In this document: in pieces, positions 53,974-63,626 of the stretch
Layout: each line of letters begins with the position of its first letter
How positions within the stretch are numbered: position 1 is the first letter of the stretch
Source: Chlorobaculum sp. 24CR
GTDB taxonomy: Bacteria > Bacteroidota > Chlorobiia > Chlorobiales > Chlorobiaceae
Length of the DNA stretch: 64,000 nt
Assembly (NCBI RefSeq): GCF_004118635.1
Contig: NZ_SDGU01000022.1
Coordinates: 1 to 64,000 of the forward strand
Direction: 5' to 3'
Position numbers and translations under genes: made by a program
Notes under the pieces: generated by a model
The model's input: only the letters and a program-made list of their open reading frames with translations
Told to the model about the DNA's origin: nothing
The model's database searches: none

Positions 53974-54393
53974 ATGTTAATGCCAAAGAGGGTTCAATAC
54001 AGAAAGACGCAGCGTGGCCGAATGAAGGGTAACGCCCAGCGTGGTACGGCGGTGACGTTTGGCTCCTTCGGCCTGAAAGCTCTTGAGCCGGCATGGATCA
54101 CCAGCCGTCAGATCGAAGCCGCTCGTGTCGCCATGAACCGTTATATGAAGAGGGACGGAAAAATCTGGATCAGGATTTTCCCTGACAAGCCAGTGTCAAA
54201 GAAGCCCGCCGAAACCCGCATGGGTTCCGGTAAAGGTTCGCCGGAGTTCTGGGTTGCCGTCGTCAAGCCGGGGCGCATCATGTTCGAGGCCGATGGCGTG
54301 CCGCGTGAAGTCGCCACCGAGGCATTCAGGCTTGCCGCCAAGAAACTGCCGATCAAGACCAAGTTCATCGTCAGGCCAGATTACGAAGGATAA
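53974..54393 (+). CDS. rplP: 50S ribosomal protein L16
   Basis: 139 residues. '[20 protein letters not shown]' and '[20 protein letters not shown]' and '[19 protein letters not shown]' are characteristic. The annotated start adds 'ML' because GGAG lies eight bases before ATG 53974; ATG 53980 is an alternative. It contacts A- and P-site tRNA. Confidence 0.97.
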   Translation: MLMPKRVQYRKTQRGRMKGNAQRGTAVTFGSFGLKALEPAWITSRQIEAARVAMNRYMKRDGKIWIRIFPDKPVSKKPAETRMGSGKGSPEFWVAVVKPGRIMFEADGVPREVATEAFRLAAKKLPIKTKFIVRPDYEG

Positions 54394-54423
54394 CGAGCAA
54401 TCTAACCGTCAGGGAAGCCAATA

Positions 54424-54630
54424 ATGAAAAACTACGAAATAGCGGCCATGGACAAAAAAGAGCTCCTCGTCAAGATCGAAGAGCTCGAAAACAGGCTGGC
54501 CGACATCAACTTTTACCAGGCAATTGAACCGCCGCAGAACCCGATGGTGTTCCGTAACTCAAGGCGGGATATCGCCCGGATGAAAACCAGGCTCACCCAG
54601 ATCGACCATCAGGAAACAAGCAACGCCTGA
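54424..54630 (+). CDS. rpmC: 50S ribosomal protein L29
   Basis: 68 residues, two helices. 'MDKKELLVKIEELENRLAD' and 'RNSRRDIARMKTRLTQID' match L29. GGGAAG lies before ATG 54424. It sits at the exit site beside L23. Confidence 0.93.
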   Translation: MKNYEIAAMDKKELLVKIEELENRLADINFYQAIEPPQNPMVFRNSRRDIARMKTRLTQIDHQETSNA

Positions 54631-54695
54631 GTAGCAGAGCGTCGGTACGGGGTGCGTCAGTAAACAATAAACGGTTTCAACAGGAAGAATAACAA

Positions 54696-54980
54696 ATGGA
54701 CAACGCAGCAATGTCAAGTGGAGCTGAAACGAGGGGCAGAAAGAAGAGCTGGTTGGGCAAGGTTGTAAGCGACAGCATGGATAAAGGCATCGTCGTTGCC
54801 GTCGAGCGCAGGGTTCAGCATCCGGTCTATAAGAAGTACTTCAAGAAGACTACGCGACTGATGGCTCATGACGAGAACAACGAGGCTGGCATCGGCGATC
54901 TGGTGAAGATCACCGAGTGCAGGCCGCTCAGCAAAAACAAGAGCTGTCGGCTTGTTGAAATCGTCGAAAAGGCCAAGTAA
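54696..54980 (+). CDS. rpsQ: 30S ribosomal protein S17
   Basis: 94 residues. An extra 13-residue N-terminal tail precedes '[20 protein letters not shown]'. '[20 protein letters not shown]' and '[20 protein letters not shown]' are conserved OB-fold parts. AGGAAG is eight bases before ATG 54696. MSSGAE at 54711 is a later alternative start. Confidence 0.95.
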   Translation: MDNAAMSSGAETRGRKKSWLGKVVSDSMDKGIVVAVERRVQHPVYKKYFKKTTRLMAHDENNEAGIGDLVKITECRPLSKNKSCRLVEIVEKAK

Positions 54981-55015
54981 CGGATTTACTATCATTTAAC
55001 AGGGGTTAAAGCAGG

Positions 55016-55384
55016 ATGATCCAGAAAGAGACAAATCTGGTTGTCGCCGATAACAGCGGAGCAAAAAAAGTACGGTGTATTCATGTTTTCGGCGGTACCG
55101 GCAGGCGCTATGCCGCGCTTGGTGACCAGATCATGGTATCGGTCAAGGCTGCGGTTCCTGGCGGCGTCGTCAAGAAAAAAGATGTTTGCAAGGCCGTTGT
55201 GGTCAGGTGCGTCAAGGAGCAGAAAAGAAAAGATGGCTCCTACATCAGGTTCGACGAAAACGCCGTCGTTCTGCTCAACGCGCAGGGCGAGCCGAGAGGC
55301 ACCCGTATTTTCGGGCCGGTCGCACGCGAGCTTCGCGACAAAAGATATATGAAGATCGTTTCACTGGCTCCAGAGGTTCTCTGA
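55016..55384 (+). CDS. rplN: 50S ribosomal protein L14
   Basis: 122 residues, exactly typical. '[20 protein letters not shown]', '[20 protein letters not shown]' and '[20 protein letters not shown]' are diagnostic. It forms the bridge to the 30S. The tRNA-Gly gene begins 12 bases after its stop, so a processing event is needed between rplN and rplX. Confidence 0.98.
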   Translation: MIQKETNLVVADNSGAKKVRCIHVFGGTGRRYAALGDQIMVSVKAAVPGGVVKKKDVCKAVVVRCVKEQKRKDGSYIRFDENAVVLLNAQGEPRGTRIFGPVARELRDKRYMKIVSLAPEVL

Positions 55385-55396
55385 GAGCGCCGATCA

Positions 55397-55469
55397 GCGG
55401 GAGTAACTCAGCTGGTAGAGTCACAGCCTTCCAAGCTGTTGGTCGCGGGTTCGAGTCCCGTCTCCCGCT
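55397..55469 (+). tRNA. tRNA-Gly (anticodon TCC) inside the spc operon
   Basis: A 73-base cloverleaf: acceptor GCGGGAG/CTCCCGC, D-loop 'AACTCAGCTGG', anticodon loop CTTCCAA (anticodon TCC), T-arm GCGGGTTCGAGTCCCGT, discriminator T. CCA is not encoded. It lies between rplN and rplX on the coding strand with no own promoter or terminator seen, so it is probably cut out of the ribosomal mRNA by RNase P and 3' processing. Confidence 0.97.
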
Positions 55470-55501
55470 CGGATTCATGAAAAATATCACACAGGTCAGC
55501 C

Positions 55502-55744
55502 ATGAAAACAGGTATTAAAAAGGTCAAGCTTCACGTCAGGAAAAATGATGAAGTTACCGTCATAGCCGGTAACGACAAGGGAAAGTCAGGCAAGGTACTG
55601 AGAGTTTTCCCTCAGAAAGGCCGCGTCATTGTCGAAGGCGTCAACATACGGAAGCGCCATATGCGCCCGACCCAGGGTGTGCCCCAGGGTTCGATTATCG
55701 AGCGAGAGTTTCCGATTCATGCCTCGAACGTCAAGAAGAGCTGA
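55502..55744 (+). CDS. rplX: 50S ribosomal protein L24
   Basis: 80 residues, on the short side of the family. '[20 protein letters not shown]' is the KOW motif, followed by '[20 protein letters not shown]'. It binds 23S rRNA early in assembly. It starts 32 bases after tRNA-Gly. Confidence 0.96.
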   Translation: MKTGIKKVKLHVRKNDEVTVIAGNDKGKSGKVLRVFPQKGRVIVEGVNIRKRHMRPTQGVPQGSIIEREFPIHASNVKKS

Positions 55745-55804
55745 CAGAGATTTCATTAAAAGGCAGGATGACCAAGACCATCCTGTGTAAAAGAGAAAGT
55801 AAAG

Positions 55805-56389
55805 ATGTCCAAAAAAGAGAGTGTAGAGCAGGAAGTCGCCATGCCTGCCCGCCTTGAGGTCTTCTACCGCGAGACCGTCGTTCCGAAACTCATGGAGCGA
55901 TTCAAGTACAAGAGCATCATGATGGTGCCCCGCCTTGAGAAGATTTCGGTGAACATTGGTGTCGGCGAAGCCGCCCAGGAGCCGAAACTGCTTGAAACCG
56001 CCATGCAGGAGCTTGGCCAGATCACCGGCCAGAGACCGCAGGTTCGCAAGGCAAAGAAAGCTATCTCCAACTTCAAGCTCCGCGAGGGTCAGGCCATCGG
56101 TTGCCGCGTTACCCTTCGCCGCAAGATCATGTTTGAATTCCTCGATCGCTTCGTCACGGTTGCCGTGCCGAGAATCCGCGACTTCCGCGGACTGAGCGAT
56201 ACGAGCTTCGATGGCCGCGGCAACTACAATGCCGGTATCCGCGAGCAGATCATTTTCCCGGAAATCGACATCGACAAGGTGCCGAGGATTAACGGAATGG
56301 ACATCAGCTTCGTCACGTCGGCCAAAACGGATGAAGAGGCTCACGAGCTGCTCACCCTGCTTGGTATGCCGTTCAAGAAGAAGAATTAA
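55805..56389 (+). CDS. rplE: 50S ribosomal protein L5
   Basis: 194 residues. '[20 protein letters not shown]', '[20 protein letters not shown]' and '[20 protein letters not shown]' identify L5. It binds 5S rRNA. The N-terminal 15 residues are an extension relative to E. coli. Confidence 0.97.
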   Translation: MSKKESVEQEVAMPARLEVFYRETVVPKLMERFKYKSIMMVPRLEKISVNIGVGEAAQEPKLLETAMQELGQITGQRPQVRKAKKAISNFKLREGQAIGCRVTLRRKIMFEFLDRFVTVAVPRIRDFRGLSDTSFDGRGNYNAGIREQIIFPEIDIDKVPRINGMDISFVTSAKTDEEAHELLTLLGMPFKKKN

Positions 56390-56411
56390 TCACACAAAGC
56401 CCTGAACCAAG

Positions 56412-56681
56412 ATGGCAAGGAAAAGCATCATTGCACGCAACGAAAAGAGAAAAAAGCTCGTCGAAAAGTACGCGGCCAAACGTGAAGAGCTGTTAGCGGC
56501 AGGCGATTACGAAGCGCTTCGCAAGCTTCCCCGTGACAGCTCCGCCACCAGGGTGCGCAATCGTTGCGTTCTGACCGGACGAGGTCGAGGTAACTACGCG
56601 AAGTACGGTCTTTGCCGCCACATGTTCCGCAAACTGGCCCTCGAAGGAAAGCTTCCCGGTGTCAGAAAGGCGAGCTGGTAA
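56412..56681 (+). CDS. rpsN: 30S ribosomal protein S14, zinc-free form
   Basis: 89 residues. '[20 protein letters not shown]' and '[20 protein letters not shown]' followed by '[20 protein letters not shown]' are typical of the long zinc-free S14 rather than the short zinc-binding type. Located between rplE and rpsH as usual. Confidence 0.97.
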   Translation: MARKSIIARNEKRKKLVEKYAAKREELLAAGDYEALRKLPRDSSATRVRNRCVLTGRGRGNYAKYGLCRHMFRKLALEGKLPGVRKASW

Positions 56682-56746
56682 GCACGCCTCCGCGGAGAAC
56701 GATAGAAAGATGTCTGTTCATTTACGAACGTAACCAACTGTTAGCC

Positions 56747-57142
56747 ATGCCCGTAACGGATTCCATAGCCGATTTCATCACCCGGATCAGAAACGCCGGT
56801 AGCGCAAAAAACAAGACAACTGATATTCCTTATACCCGAGTCAGGGAGAATCTCTCGAAGCTTCTTGTCGAAAAAGGATACATCAAGAACTACACGGTGA
56901 TTTCCACCGAGCAGTTTCCCTTCATCCGCGTCGAGCTGAAATACATGCAGGATGGCCGTCACGCCATCAAGGAGATTTCAAGGGTCAGCAAACCCGGCCG
57001 CAGGGTCTATCAGGGCAAGGATATCAAGCGATACCTCGGCGGGCTTGGTCTGTTCATCCTTTCGACCTCGAAAGGCATCCTGACCGACAAGGAGGCGCGC
57101 GAGCAGAACGTCGGTGGCGAGGTGCTGTTCCGTATTTATTAA
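56747..57142 (+). CDS. rpsH: 30S ribosomal protein S8
   Basis: 131 residues. '[20 protein letters not shown]' and '[20 protein letters not shown]' are diagnostic. The frame extends to 56612, but ATG 56747 starts the homology; there is no clear ribosome site, so coupling to rpsN is likely. S8 is the translational repressor of the spc operon in E. coli. Confidence 0.96.
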   Translation: MPVTDSIADFITRIRNAGSAKNKTTDIPYTRVRENLSKLLVEKGYIKNYTVISTEQFPFIRVELKYMQDGRHAIKEISRVSKPGRRVYQGKDIKRYLGGLGLFILSTSKGILTDKEAREQNVGGEVLFRIY

Positions 57143-57171
57143 TTTCTTAAGCCAAAGAGCATCAGTTTACC

Positions 57172-57711
57172 ATGTCAAGAATAGGAAAAATGCCAATCAG
57201 CCTTGCTGAGCAGGCTAAGGTCGAGGTCAGGGACAATATGATCAATGTAACCGGCCCGAAGGGAGCGCTCTGCCAGGCTCTGGTCGATGAGGTTACCATT
57301 TCGATTGCCGATGGCGCCGTGACCGTCCAGCGCAAGGACGACAGCAAGCGCGCGCGGGCCATGCACGGCTTGTACCGGATGCTGGTCAGCAACATGGTCG
57401 AGGGCGTCACCAAAGGGTTCACCCGCAAGCTCGAAATGTCCGGTGTCGGTTACCGCGCTGAACTCAAGGGCGAGATGCTGGCGCTGACCCTCGGATACTC
57501 GCACATGATCTACTTCCAGGCTCCCGCCGAGATCAAGATCGAGGTGCCCGATCCGACCACCGTTCTTGTCAGTGGTATCGACAAGGCTCTGGTAGGCCAG
57601 ATCGCCGCCAAGATACGCTCCTTCAGGAAGCCTGAGCCGTATCGCGGCAAGGGTATCAAGTACGAAGGCGAAGTGATCCGCCGCAAGGAAGGCAAGGCTG
57701 CCGGCAAGTAA
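57172..57711 (+). CDS. rplF: 50S ribosomal protein L6
   Basis: 179 residues. 'MSRIGKMPISLAEQAKVEVR', 'GFTRKLEMSGVGYRAELKGE' and 'KIRSFRKPEPYRGKGIKYEG' are diagnostic of L6. Located near the factor-binding site on the 50S. Starts 29 bases after rpsH. Confidence 0.97.
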   Translation: MSRIGKMPISLAEQAKVEVRDNMINVTGPKGALCQALVDEVTISIADGAVTVQRKDDSKRARAMHGLYRMLVSNMVEGVTKGFTRKLEMSGVGYRAELKGEMLALTLGYSHMIYFQAPAEIKIEVPDPTTVLVSGIDKALVGQIAAKIRSFRKPEPYRGKGIKYEGEVIRRKEGKAAGK

Positions 57712-57770
57712 ACCACTGCGCCGCATGAGCCAAACAAGTCAGGTAAAAAACATTTATACGGTTAGAGATA

Positions 57771-58130
57771 ATGAGCCAAGTAGATAAAGCTGCCCGCAGG
57801 CAAAAAATCAAGGCACGCAGCAGGGCTGTCGTGCGTGGCACCCAGGAGAGGCCAAGACTGTGCGTGTTCAGGAGTCTTTCACAGATTTATGCGCAACTGA
57901 TCGACGACGAGAGCGGCAAGACCATCGTGGCGGCATCGACCATGTCGAAGGAGAATGCCGGTCTCGGCGGCACCAAATCCGAGGTGAGCGCGGCAATCGG
58001 CAAGCAGATCGCCGAGAAGGCGCTTGCAAAGGGCATTTCCAGCGTCGTCTTCGACAGGAACGGATTCCGGTATCACGGTCGCATCAAGGCTCTGGCCGAC
58101 GGCGCGCGTGAAGCAGGCCTGATCTTTTAA
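57771..58130 (+). CDS. rplR: 50S ribosomal protein L18
   Basis: 119 residues. '[20 protein letters not shown]' and '[20 protein letters not shown]' are characteristic, with '[20 protein letters not shown]' near the end. Binds 5S rRNA together with L5. Confidence 0.97.
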   Translation: MSQVDKAARRQKIKARSRAVVRGTQERPRLCVFRSLSQIYAQLIDDESGKTIVAASTMSKENAGLGGTKSEVSAAIGKQIAEKALAKGISSVVFDRNGFRYHGRIKALADGAREAGLIF

Positions 58131-58151
58131 AACTTTTCAAAGCGAACGTAC

Positions 58152-58670
58152 ATGTCGAAAAAATCTGCCAGGAATATCAAGCCCGGTGAGTTGAATCTGA
58201 AAGAGAAGCTGGTGCACATCAACAGGACCGCCAAGGTGGTCAAGGGTGGCAAGCGCTTCGGTTTCAACGCTATTGTTGTTGTCGGTGACAAGGATGGTCA
58301 TGTTGGATACGGGCTCGGAAAAGCAAACGAAGTTCAGGACGCTATTGCCAAGGGCGTCGAGGATGGCAAAAAGAATGTCATCAAGGTGCCGATCGTGAAG
58401 GGAACCATCCCGCACCAGATCGTCGCCAAATATGGCTCGGCCAAGGTGCTCATGAAGCCTGCGACTCCGGGTACCGGACTGATCGCCGGTGGAGCTGTCA
58501 GGGCCGTGCTCGAAATGGCTGGCGTACACGACATCCTCACCAAGTCTCTTGGCTCCTCGAATCCGCACAATGTGGTCAAGGCCGCCATCAGGGGACTTCA
58601 GAGCATCTCCGATGCCAATGATGTCGCCGAGCGCCGCTCGAAGAGCCTGAAAGAGGTATTTGAAAGCTAA
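58152..58670 (+). CDS. rpsE: 30S ribosomal protein S5
   Basis: 172 residues. '[20 protein letters not shown]' and '[20 protein letters not shown]' form the dsRNA-binding-like N-domain; '[20 protein letters not shown]' starts the second domain. It acts in fidelity and mRNA unwinding at the entry site. Confidence 0.97.
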   Translation: MSKKSARNIKPGELNLKEKLVHINRTAKVVKGGKRFGFNAIVVVGDKDGHVGYGLGKANEVQDAIAKGVEDGKKNVIKVPIVKGTIPHQIVAKYGSAKVLMKPATPGTGLIAGGAVRAVLEMAGVHDILTKSLGSSNPHNVVKAAIRGLQSISDANDVAERRSKSLKEVFES

Positions 58671-58689
58671 ACAGGAGAGAAAGGCGATC

Positions 58690-58875
58690 ATGAGCGAGAA
58701 AACGATAAAGGTTATCCAGGTGCGCAGCATCATTGGCGGCACCAAGAAGCAGAAAGACACGATCAAGGCTCTCGGTCTGGGAAGACCGAACCACAAGGTT
58801 GAACTGAAGGACAACGCCTGCACCAGAGGTCAGATTCGTGTCGTTCAGCACCTTGTCAAGGTTGAAGAGCTTTAA
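58690..58875 (+). CDS. rpmD: 50S ribosomal protein L30
   Basis: 61 residues. 'KTIKVIQVRSIIGGTKKQKD' and 'TIKALGLGRPNHKVELKDNA' are typical of L30. Start at ATG 58690, with GGAGAGAAAGG upstream; the frame extends to 58660. Between rpsE and rplO as usual. Confidence 0.96.
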   Translation: MSEKTIKVIQVRSIIGGTKKQKDTIKALGLGRPNHKVELKDNACTRGQIRVVQHLVKVEEL

Positions 58876-58909
58876 GAAGAATCAATAAAGACAGTCGGGA
58901 ATCAAAGCA

Positions 58910-59467
58910 ATGGATTTAAGTTCACTCCGCCCTGCCAAAGGCGGCGCAGTCAAGGCAAGAAAACGGGTCGGTCGCGGCCCCGGTTCAGGCAACGGCACCA
59001 CCGCAGGCAAGGGCAACAAAGGTCAGCAGGCCAGGAGCGGCTATCAGCGCCCGGTCATCGAGGGTGGTCAGATGCCGATCTACCGCAGGCTGCCGAAATT
59101 CGGTTTCACTCCGCCCAACAGAAAGGCCGTGGCTTGCATCAACGTCGCCCAGATCCAGATGTGGGTCGAGAAGGGACTTATCGGCGAAGAGATCAGCGTG
59201 CTTGATCTGAAGCACCTGTGCAATGCCAGTAACCAGGAGTACTTCAAGGTGCTCGGTAACGGTGAGCTTGCTTCCGCTGTGACCATCACGGCGCACTTTT
59301 TCAGCAAGAGCGCCGAGGAGAAGATCACCAAAGCCGGCGGCAAGATCGTCAAGGCGTATCGCACCCTCGAAGAGGCGGCCAAAGTCAACGGCCTGCCGTT
59401 TGAAGATGCGCTCCTGACCCCGAAAGTCAAAATTGTCAAGAAAACGAAGAAATCGGTCAAGTCTTGA
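58910..59467 (+). CDS. rplO: 50S ribosomal protein L15
   Basis: 185 residues, longer than the usual 145. '[20 protein letters not shown]' and '[20 protein letters not shown]' plus '[12 protein letters not shown]' are conserved. The extra C-terminal 35 residues are lysine-rich ('[13 protein letters not shown]' at the end). Confidence 0.96.
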   Translation: MDLSSLRPAKGGAVKARKRVGRGPGSGNGTTAGKGNKGQQARSGYQRPVIEGGQMPIYRRLPKFGFTPPNRKAVACINVAQIQMWVEKGLIGEEISVLDLKHLCNASNQEYFKVLGNGELASAVTITAHFFSKSAEEKITKAGGKIVKAYRTLEEAAKVNGLPFEDALLTPKVKIVKKTKKSVKS

Positions 59468-59485
59468 AAGAGGGAATGAGCTGCC

Positions 59486-60811
59486 ATGAAGCTTACTGAG
59501 AGTATCAGGAATATCAATAAAATCCCGGAGTTAAGGCAGCGTATCCTGTATACCCTCCTGATTCTGTTCGTGTACAGGCTGGGATCGCACATCACCATTC
59601 CCGGAGTTGACGCCGCCGCCATAGCGAGCGCGACGACTTCTCACTCAAACGACCTGTTCGGTCTGTTCGACCTGTTTGTCGGAGGCGCGTTTGCTCGCGC
59701 CTCTATCTTTTCTCTCGGCATCATGCCCTACATCTCGGCATCGATCATCATCCAGTTGCTCGGAGCGGTCACGCCGTATGTGCAGAAGCTCCAGAAAGAG
59801 GGTGAGGAGGGACGCCAGAAGATCAACCAGTACACGCGGTACGGCACGATTCTTATCTCGCTGTTGCAGGCGTGGGGCGTGAGCGTCAACCTCTCCAGTC
59901 CATCGTCGTTCGGCAAGGTGGTTGTGCCTGATCCGGGCTTTCTCTTTACCATCACCGCCATCATCATTCTCACCGCCAGCACCGTGTTCGTCATGTGGCT
60001 CGGCGAGCTGATTACTGAGCGCGGCATCGGCAACGGCATATCGCTCATCATCATGATCGGTATTCTTGCAGCCTTCCCGGCTTCGCTGGTGGCTGAAATC
60101 CAGTCGGTTTCGTTCGGCAGCAAGAACTGGATTCTCGAAATCATCATTATGGCGCTGATGGCTGCCATCGTGGCTATCGTCGTGCTTCTGACTGTCGCCA
60201 CCCGGCGAATTCCCGTGCAGCACGCCAAGCGCGTCGTCGGGCGCAAGGTTTACGGGGGCGGAACGCAGTACATCCCCATGAAGATCAACACGGCGGGCGT
60301 TATGCCGATCATCTTCGCCCAGTCGATCATGTTCCTGCCCAGCACTTTTCTTTCGTTCTTCCCCGAAAGCGAGGCGATGCAAAAGGTTGCCTCGGCGTTC
60401 GCCTACGACTCATGGTGGTATGCGGGGATTTTCGGACTGATGATTGTTTTCTTCACCTATTTCTATACCGCCATCGCCTTTAATCCAAAAGAGGTCGCTG
60501 ACACGATGCGCCGTCAGGGCGGTTTCATTCCGGGCGTCCGTCCTGGCAAGAACACCGAGGAGTTCATCGACAACATCCTGACCCGGATCACGCTTCCGGG
60601 GGCTATCGCCCTTGCAGCAATCGCCGTTTTGCCGACATTCCTGACCAAGTTTGCCAACGTGACCCCAGGCTTCGCCCAATTCTTCGGCGGCACCAGTTTG
60701 CTCATTGTCGTCAGCGTCGGCCTCGATACGCTTCAGCAGGTCGAGAGCCACTTGATGACTCGTCATTACGACGGTTTCATGAAGACGGCCAAGGCGCGTG
60801 GTCGCCGATAA
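59486..60811 (+). CDS. secY: Protein translocase subunit SecY
   Basis: 441 residues with ten membrane helices. 'RILYTLLILFVYRLGSHITI' is TM1, 'ISASIIIQLLGAVTPYVQKL' and 'GIGNGISLIIMIGI' (the SecY signature) follow, with 'RRQGGFIPGVRPGKNTEEFI' near residue 344. It forms the protein channel with SecE and SecG. GAGGGAATGAG precedes the ATG. Between rplO and map as in many bacteria. Confidence 0.97.
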   Translation: MKLTESIRNINKIPELRQRILYTLLILFVYRLGSHITIPGVDAAAIASATTSHSNDLFGLFDLFVGGAFARASIFSLGIMPYISASIIIQLLGAVTPYVQKLQKEGEEGRQKINQYTRYGTILISLLQAWGVSVNLSSPSSFGKVVVPDPGFLFTITAIIILTASTVFVMWLGELITERGIGNGISLIIMIGILAAFPASLVAEIQSVSFGSKNWILEIIIMALMAAIVAIVVLLTVATRRIPVQHAKRVVGRKVYGGGTQYIPMKINTAGVMPIIFAQSIMFLPSTFLSFFPESEAMQKVASAFAYDSWWYAGIFGLMIVFFTYFYTAIAFNPKEVADTMRRQGGFIPGVRPGKNTEEFIDNILTRITLPGAIALAAIAVLPTFLTKFANVTPGFAQFFGGTSLLIVVSVGLDTLQQVESHLMTRHYDGFMKTAKARGRR

Positions 60812-60826
60812 TAGAGGGGCCGGGAG

Positions 60827-61600
60827 ATGATTACCATCAAAAGCGAGCGGGAAATAGAACTGATGCGGGAGGCCGGAGGACTGGTCGCCCGCGTACTCGA
60901 CATGCTCGAAAAGGAGATCGCGCCAGGAGTCTCGACCAAGCGGCTCGACGAACTTGCCGAACAGTTCATCCGGGACCACGACGCCGTGCCGAGTTTTCTG
61001 AATTACGCGCCAAAAGGCGAGCCGGGCGTGACGCCCTATCCGGCGACCCTGTGCGTCTCGATCGACAATGAGGTCGTCCACGGCGTGCCAAGCGCTCGCC
61101 GCATTATTGGCGAGGGCGAAATCGTTTCGGTTGATTGCGGCGCTTACAAGAGCGGTTATCATGGCGATTCGGCGCGGACGTATATCGTCGGCGAAGTCGA
61201 TCCCGCCGTCCGGCAACTGGTCGAAGTCACCCGGGAGTGCCTGGCGCTCGGCATCGGACAGGCGGTCGAAGGAAATCGACTGCATGACATTTCGGCGGCA
61301 ATCGAAAAGCACGCACGCGCATTCGGTTACAGCGTCATCGAGAACATGGTTGGCCACGGCATCGGCAGCGAGCTGCACGAAGAACCGGCGGTGCCGAATT
61401 ACGGTCGGCCCCATACCGGTGTGAAACTTCGCTCCGGAATGACGCTGGCCATCGAGCCGATGATCGCTATCGGCCGTTCGCGCCGTGCGGTGAGCAAGCG
61501 GGGCGCATGGGTGGCGGTGACCGAGGACGGACGCCATTCGGCCCATTTCGAGCATACCATCGCCATCAGGAAAGGGGCGCCTGAAATCCTGACAAAGTAA
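60827..61600 (+). CDS. map: Methionine aminopeptidase, type I
   Basis: 257 residues. The metal site is D103 and D114 ('VSVDCGAYKSGYHGDSART'), H177 ('VGHGIGSELHEEPAV'), E210 ('TLAIEPMIA') and E242 ('HFEHTIAI'). His85 is in 'NEVVHGVPS'. It removes the N-terminal Met from new proteins. GGGAG lies just before the ATG. 15 bases after secY. Confidence 0.97.
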   Translation: MITIKSEREIELMREAGGLVARVLDMLEKEIAPGVSTKRLDELAEQFIRDHDAVPSFLNYAPKGEPGVTPYPATLCVSIDNEVVHGVPSARRIIGEGEIVSVDCGAYKSGYHGDSARTYIVGEVDPAVRQLVEVTRECLALGIGQAVEGNRLHDISAAIEKHARAFGYSVIENMVGHGIGSELHEEPAVPNYGRPHTGVKLRSGMTLAIEPMIAIGRSRRAVSKRGAWVAVTEDGRHSAHFEHTIAIRKGAPEILTK

Positions 61601-61657
61601 CGCGGGCAGGGAGAGCATCAGTTTTATATCATAACGATCAGAAAGCGGGGAGATACA

Positions 61658-61876
61658 TTGGCCAAGGAAGAATCAATTGAGGTGGAAGGCGAAATTCTCG
61701 AAGCCCTTCCCAATGCGCAGTTCAGGGTCAAGCTCGAAAACAGCCTTGAGGTGCTTGCCCACGTATCGGGCAAGATCAGGATGCACTACATCCGCATTCT
61801 GCCCGGCGACAAGGTCAAAGTGCAGATTTCTCCGTACGATTTGACCAAAGGCAGGATTACCTACCGGTACAAGTAA
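61658..61876 (+). CDS. infA: Translation initiation factor IF-1
   Basis: 72 residues, S1/OB fold. It starts at TTG ('[20 protein letters not shown]' after the initiator) with GCGGGGAGA upstream. '[20 protein letters not shown]' and '[20 protein letters not shown]' are conserved. Works with IF-2 and IF-3. Confidence 0.96.
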   Translation: MAKEESIEVEGEILEALPNAQFRVKLENSLEVLAHVSGKIRMHYIRILPGDKVKVQISPYDLTKGRITYRYK

Positions 61877-61904
61877 AAAACAGAAAGAATCGTCCATAAT
61901 CCGG

Positions 61905-61933
61905 TTGACTCTTAAGGATGTATTTATTACATT
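61905..61933 (+). promoter_or_regulatory. Candidate promoter inside the spc-alpha block
   Basis: TTGACT (61905-61910) is separated by 17 bases from TACATT (61928-61933). The 112-base gap between infA and rpmJ would hold this alpha-operon promoter. The -35 matches 5 of 6 and the -10 4 of 6. Confidence 0.5.
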
Positions 61934-61988
61934 ACATGCCTTTTCATATTTTGGACAGACCGGACAATCTTAGCACGTGGGGTTTACC

Positions 61989-62105
61989 ATGAAAATATAT
62001 TCGTCTATCAAAAAACGTTGCGAGCACTGCAGGATTATCAAGCGCAAAGGAAAACGGTACGTGATCTGCAAGGTGAATCCAAGCCACAAGCAGCGCCAGG
62101 GGTGA
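61989..62105 (+). CDS. rpmJ: 50S ribosomal protein L36
   Basis: 38 residues: '[20 protein letters not shown]' then '[18 protein letters not shown]'. Cysteines and histidine (C-x2-C ... C-x4-H) form the zinc-binding type of L36. ATG 61989 to TGA 62103-62105. It sits between infA and rpsM, its usual place. Confidence 0.96.
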   Translation: MKIYSSIKKRCEHCRIIKRKGKRYVICKVNPSHKQRQG

Positions 62106-62140
62106 TCTTCAGGAATAATCAACAGATTTGAGAAAAACAT

Positions 62141-62518
62141 ATGAGGTTAGCTGGGGTTAATTTGCCATTGAACAAACATGCGGTCGTCGGCCTGACCTAT
62201 GTTTATGGCATCGGGAAAACATCCGCCAAGAACATACTCGCCAAAGCCGGAATTGCTCCTGAAAAGAAGATTTCCGAGCTGAGTGACCAGGAGGCGCATG
62301 CCATCAGGGAAATTATCAGCAACGAGTACACCGTCGAAGGTGAGGCTCGCGCAGAGCAGCAGCTCTCCATCAAGCGATTGATGGATATTGGATGCTATCG
62401 CGGCCTTCGTCACAGGCGCTCACTCCCGGTTCGCGGCCAGCGCACCAGCACCAACGCCCGTACCAGAAAAGGCAAGCGCAAGACGGTTGCCGGCAAGAAG
62501 AAAGCCGGTAAGAAGTAA
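62141..62518 (+). CDS. rpsM: 30S ribosomal protein S13
   Basis: 125 residues. '[20 protein letters not shown]' and '[20 protein letters not shown]' form the helix-two-turn-helix part; '[20 protein letters not shown]' is the conserved basic tail. It contacts the P-site tRNA. Confidence 0.97.
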   Translation: MRLAGVNLPLNKHAVVGLTYVYGIGKTSAKNILAKAGIAPEKKISELSDQEAHAIREIISNEYTVEGEARAEQQLSIKRLMDIGCYRGLRHRRSLPVRGQRTSTNARTRKGKRKTVAGKKKAGKK

Positions 62519-62565
62519 GGCCCGGAGCAATCAAGCAACAAGAGAGATAAAACACCGACAGACTC

Positions 62566-62949
62566 ATGGCAACAGCGAGCAGGAAAAAAAAGAAAGTCAA
62601 GGTTACCCCGGAAGGTACCGTCCATATCAAGGCTTCGTTCAACAACGTCATGGTGACCATTACCGATACGCTCGGCAATACGGTTTCATGGTCGAGCGCC
62701 GGCAAGAACGGCTTCAGGGGCTCCAAGAAAAATACCCCGTACGCATCGCAGGTGACATCCGAGGCGGCAGCCAAGGAGGCTTATGACCTCGGAATGCGTC
62801 ACGTCGATGTGCTCATCAAAGGCCCCGGCGCGGGACGTGATGCTGCCATCAGGGCGCTTCAGGGCGTCGGGCTGGAGGTCAAGACCATCCGTGATATTAC
62901 GCCGCTTCCGCACAACGGTTGCAGGCCGCCCAAGCGCAGAAGGGTCTGA
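62566..62949 (+). CDS. rpsK: 30S ribosomal protein S11
   Basis: 127 residues. '[20 protein letters not shown]' and '[20 protein letters not shown]' and '[15 protein letters not shown]' are diagnostic. Forms the 30S platform with S6, S18 and S21. Confidence 0.97.
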   Translation: MATASRKKKKVKVTPEGTVHIKASFNNVMVTITDTLGNTVSWSSAGKNGFRGSKKNTPYASQVTSEAAAKEAYDLGMRHVDVLIKGPGAGRDAAIRALQGVGLEVKTIRDITPLPHNGCRPPKRRRV

Positions 62950-62985
62950 CGGTTATCATCAAGAATTATCAATGTAGCAATTGCA

Positions 62986-63597
62986 ATGGCACGATTCAGA
63001 GGGTCAATTACCAAGGTTTCTCGCAGGCTGGGGATAGCTCTTTCACCAAAGGCTGAAAAATATCTGGAACGCCGTCCGTACGCTCCGGGCGAACACGGCC
63101 AGTCCCGCAGGGGCAAGGTTTCGGAATATGCGCTCCAGCTCAGAGAAAAGCAGAAGATGAAATATCTCTACGGCATTCTCGAAAAGCAGTTCAGGAACTA
63201 CTACAAGAAAGCGGTTTCGCAGCGCGGCGTCACCGGCGACAACTTGGTCAGGCTCCTTGAAAGGCGCTTCGACAACGTCGTCTATCGTTGCGGATTCTCT
63301 CCGTCACGCGCAGGTGCCCGTCAGCTCGTTTCACACGGCCATATGCTCATCAACGGCAAGAAGGTCAATATTCCTTCCTATCTCGTCGCTCCTGGCGATC
63401 AGATCGAGTTCCGCCAGAAGAGCCGCAATCTCGACGCGGTGGCCGATTCGCTGAACAAAGCCTCAGAATCGAGGATTCCCGCATGGATCCAGGTGGACAA
63501 AGCCAACAGAAAAGCAGCATTTCTTGCCATTCCCGAGCGCGTGGATGTGCAGGAGCCCTATAACGAACAGCTTGTTGTTGAGTTGTACTCCAAGTGA
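62986..63597 (+). CDS. rpsD: 30S ribosomal protein S4
   Basis: 203 residues. '[20 protein letters not shown]' begins; '[20 protein letters not shown]' and '[20 protein letters not shown]' (S4 RNA-binding domain) are conserved. It nucleates 16S rRNA folding and in E. coli represses the alpha operon. No N-terminal zinc cysteines, so zinc-free type. Confidence 0.97.
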   Translation: MARFRGSITKVSRRLGIALSPKAEKYLERRPYAPGEHGQSRRGKVSEYALQLREKQKMKYLYGILEKQFRNYYKKAVSQRGVTGDNLVRLLERRFDNVVYRCGFSPSRAGARQLVSHGHMLINGKKVNIPSYLVAPGDQIEFRQKSRNLDAVADSLNKASESRIPAWIQVDKANRKAAFLAIPERVDVQEPYNEQLVVELYSK

Positions 63598-63626
63598 TTT
63601 TTTTGAATCCTTAAGGTAGCAAGACT

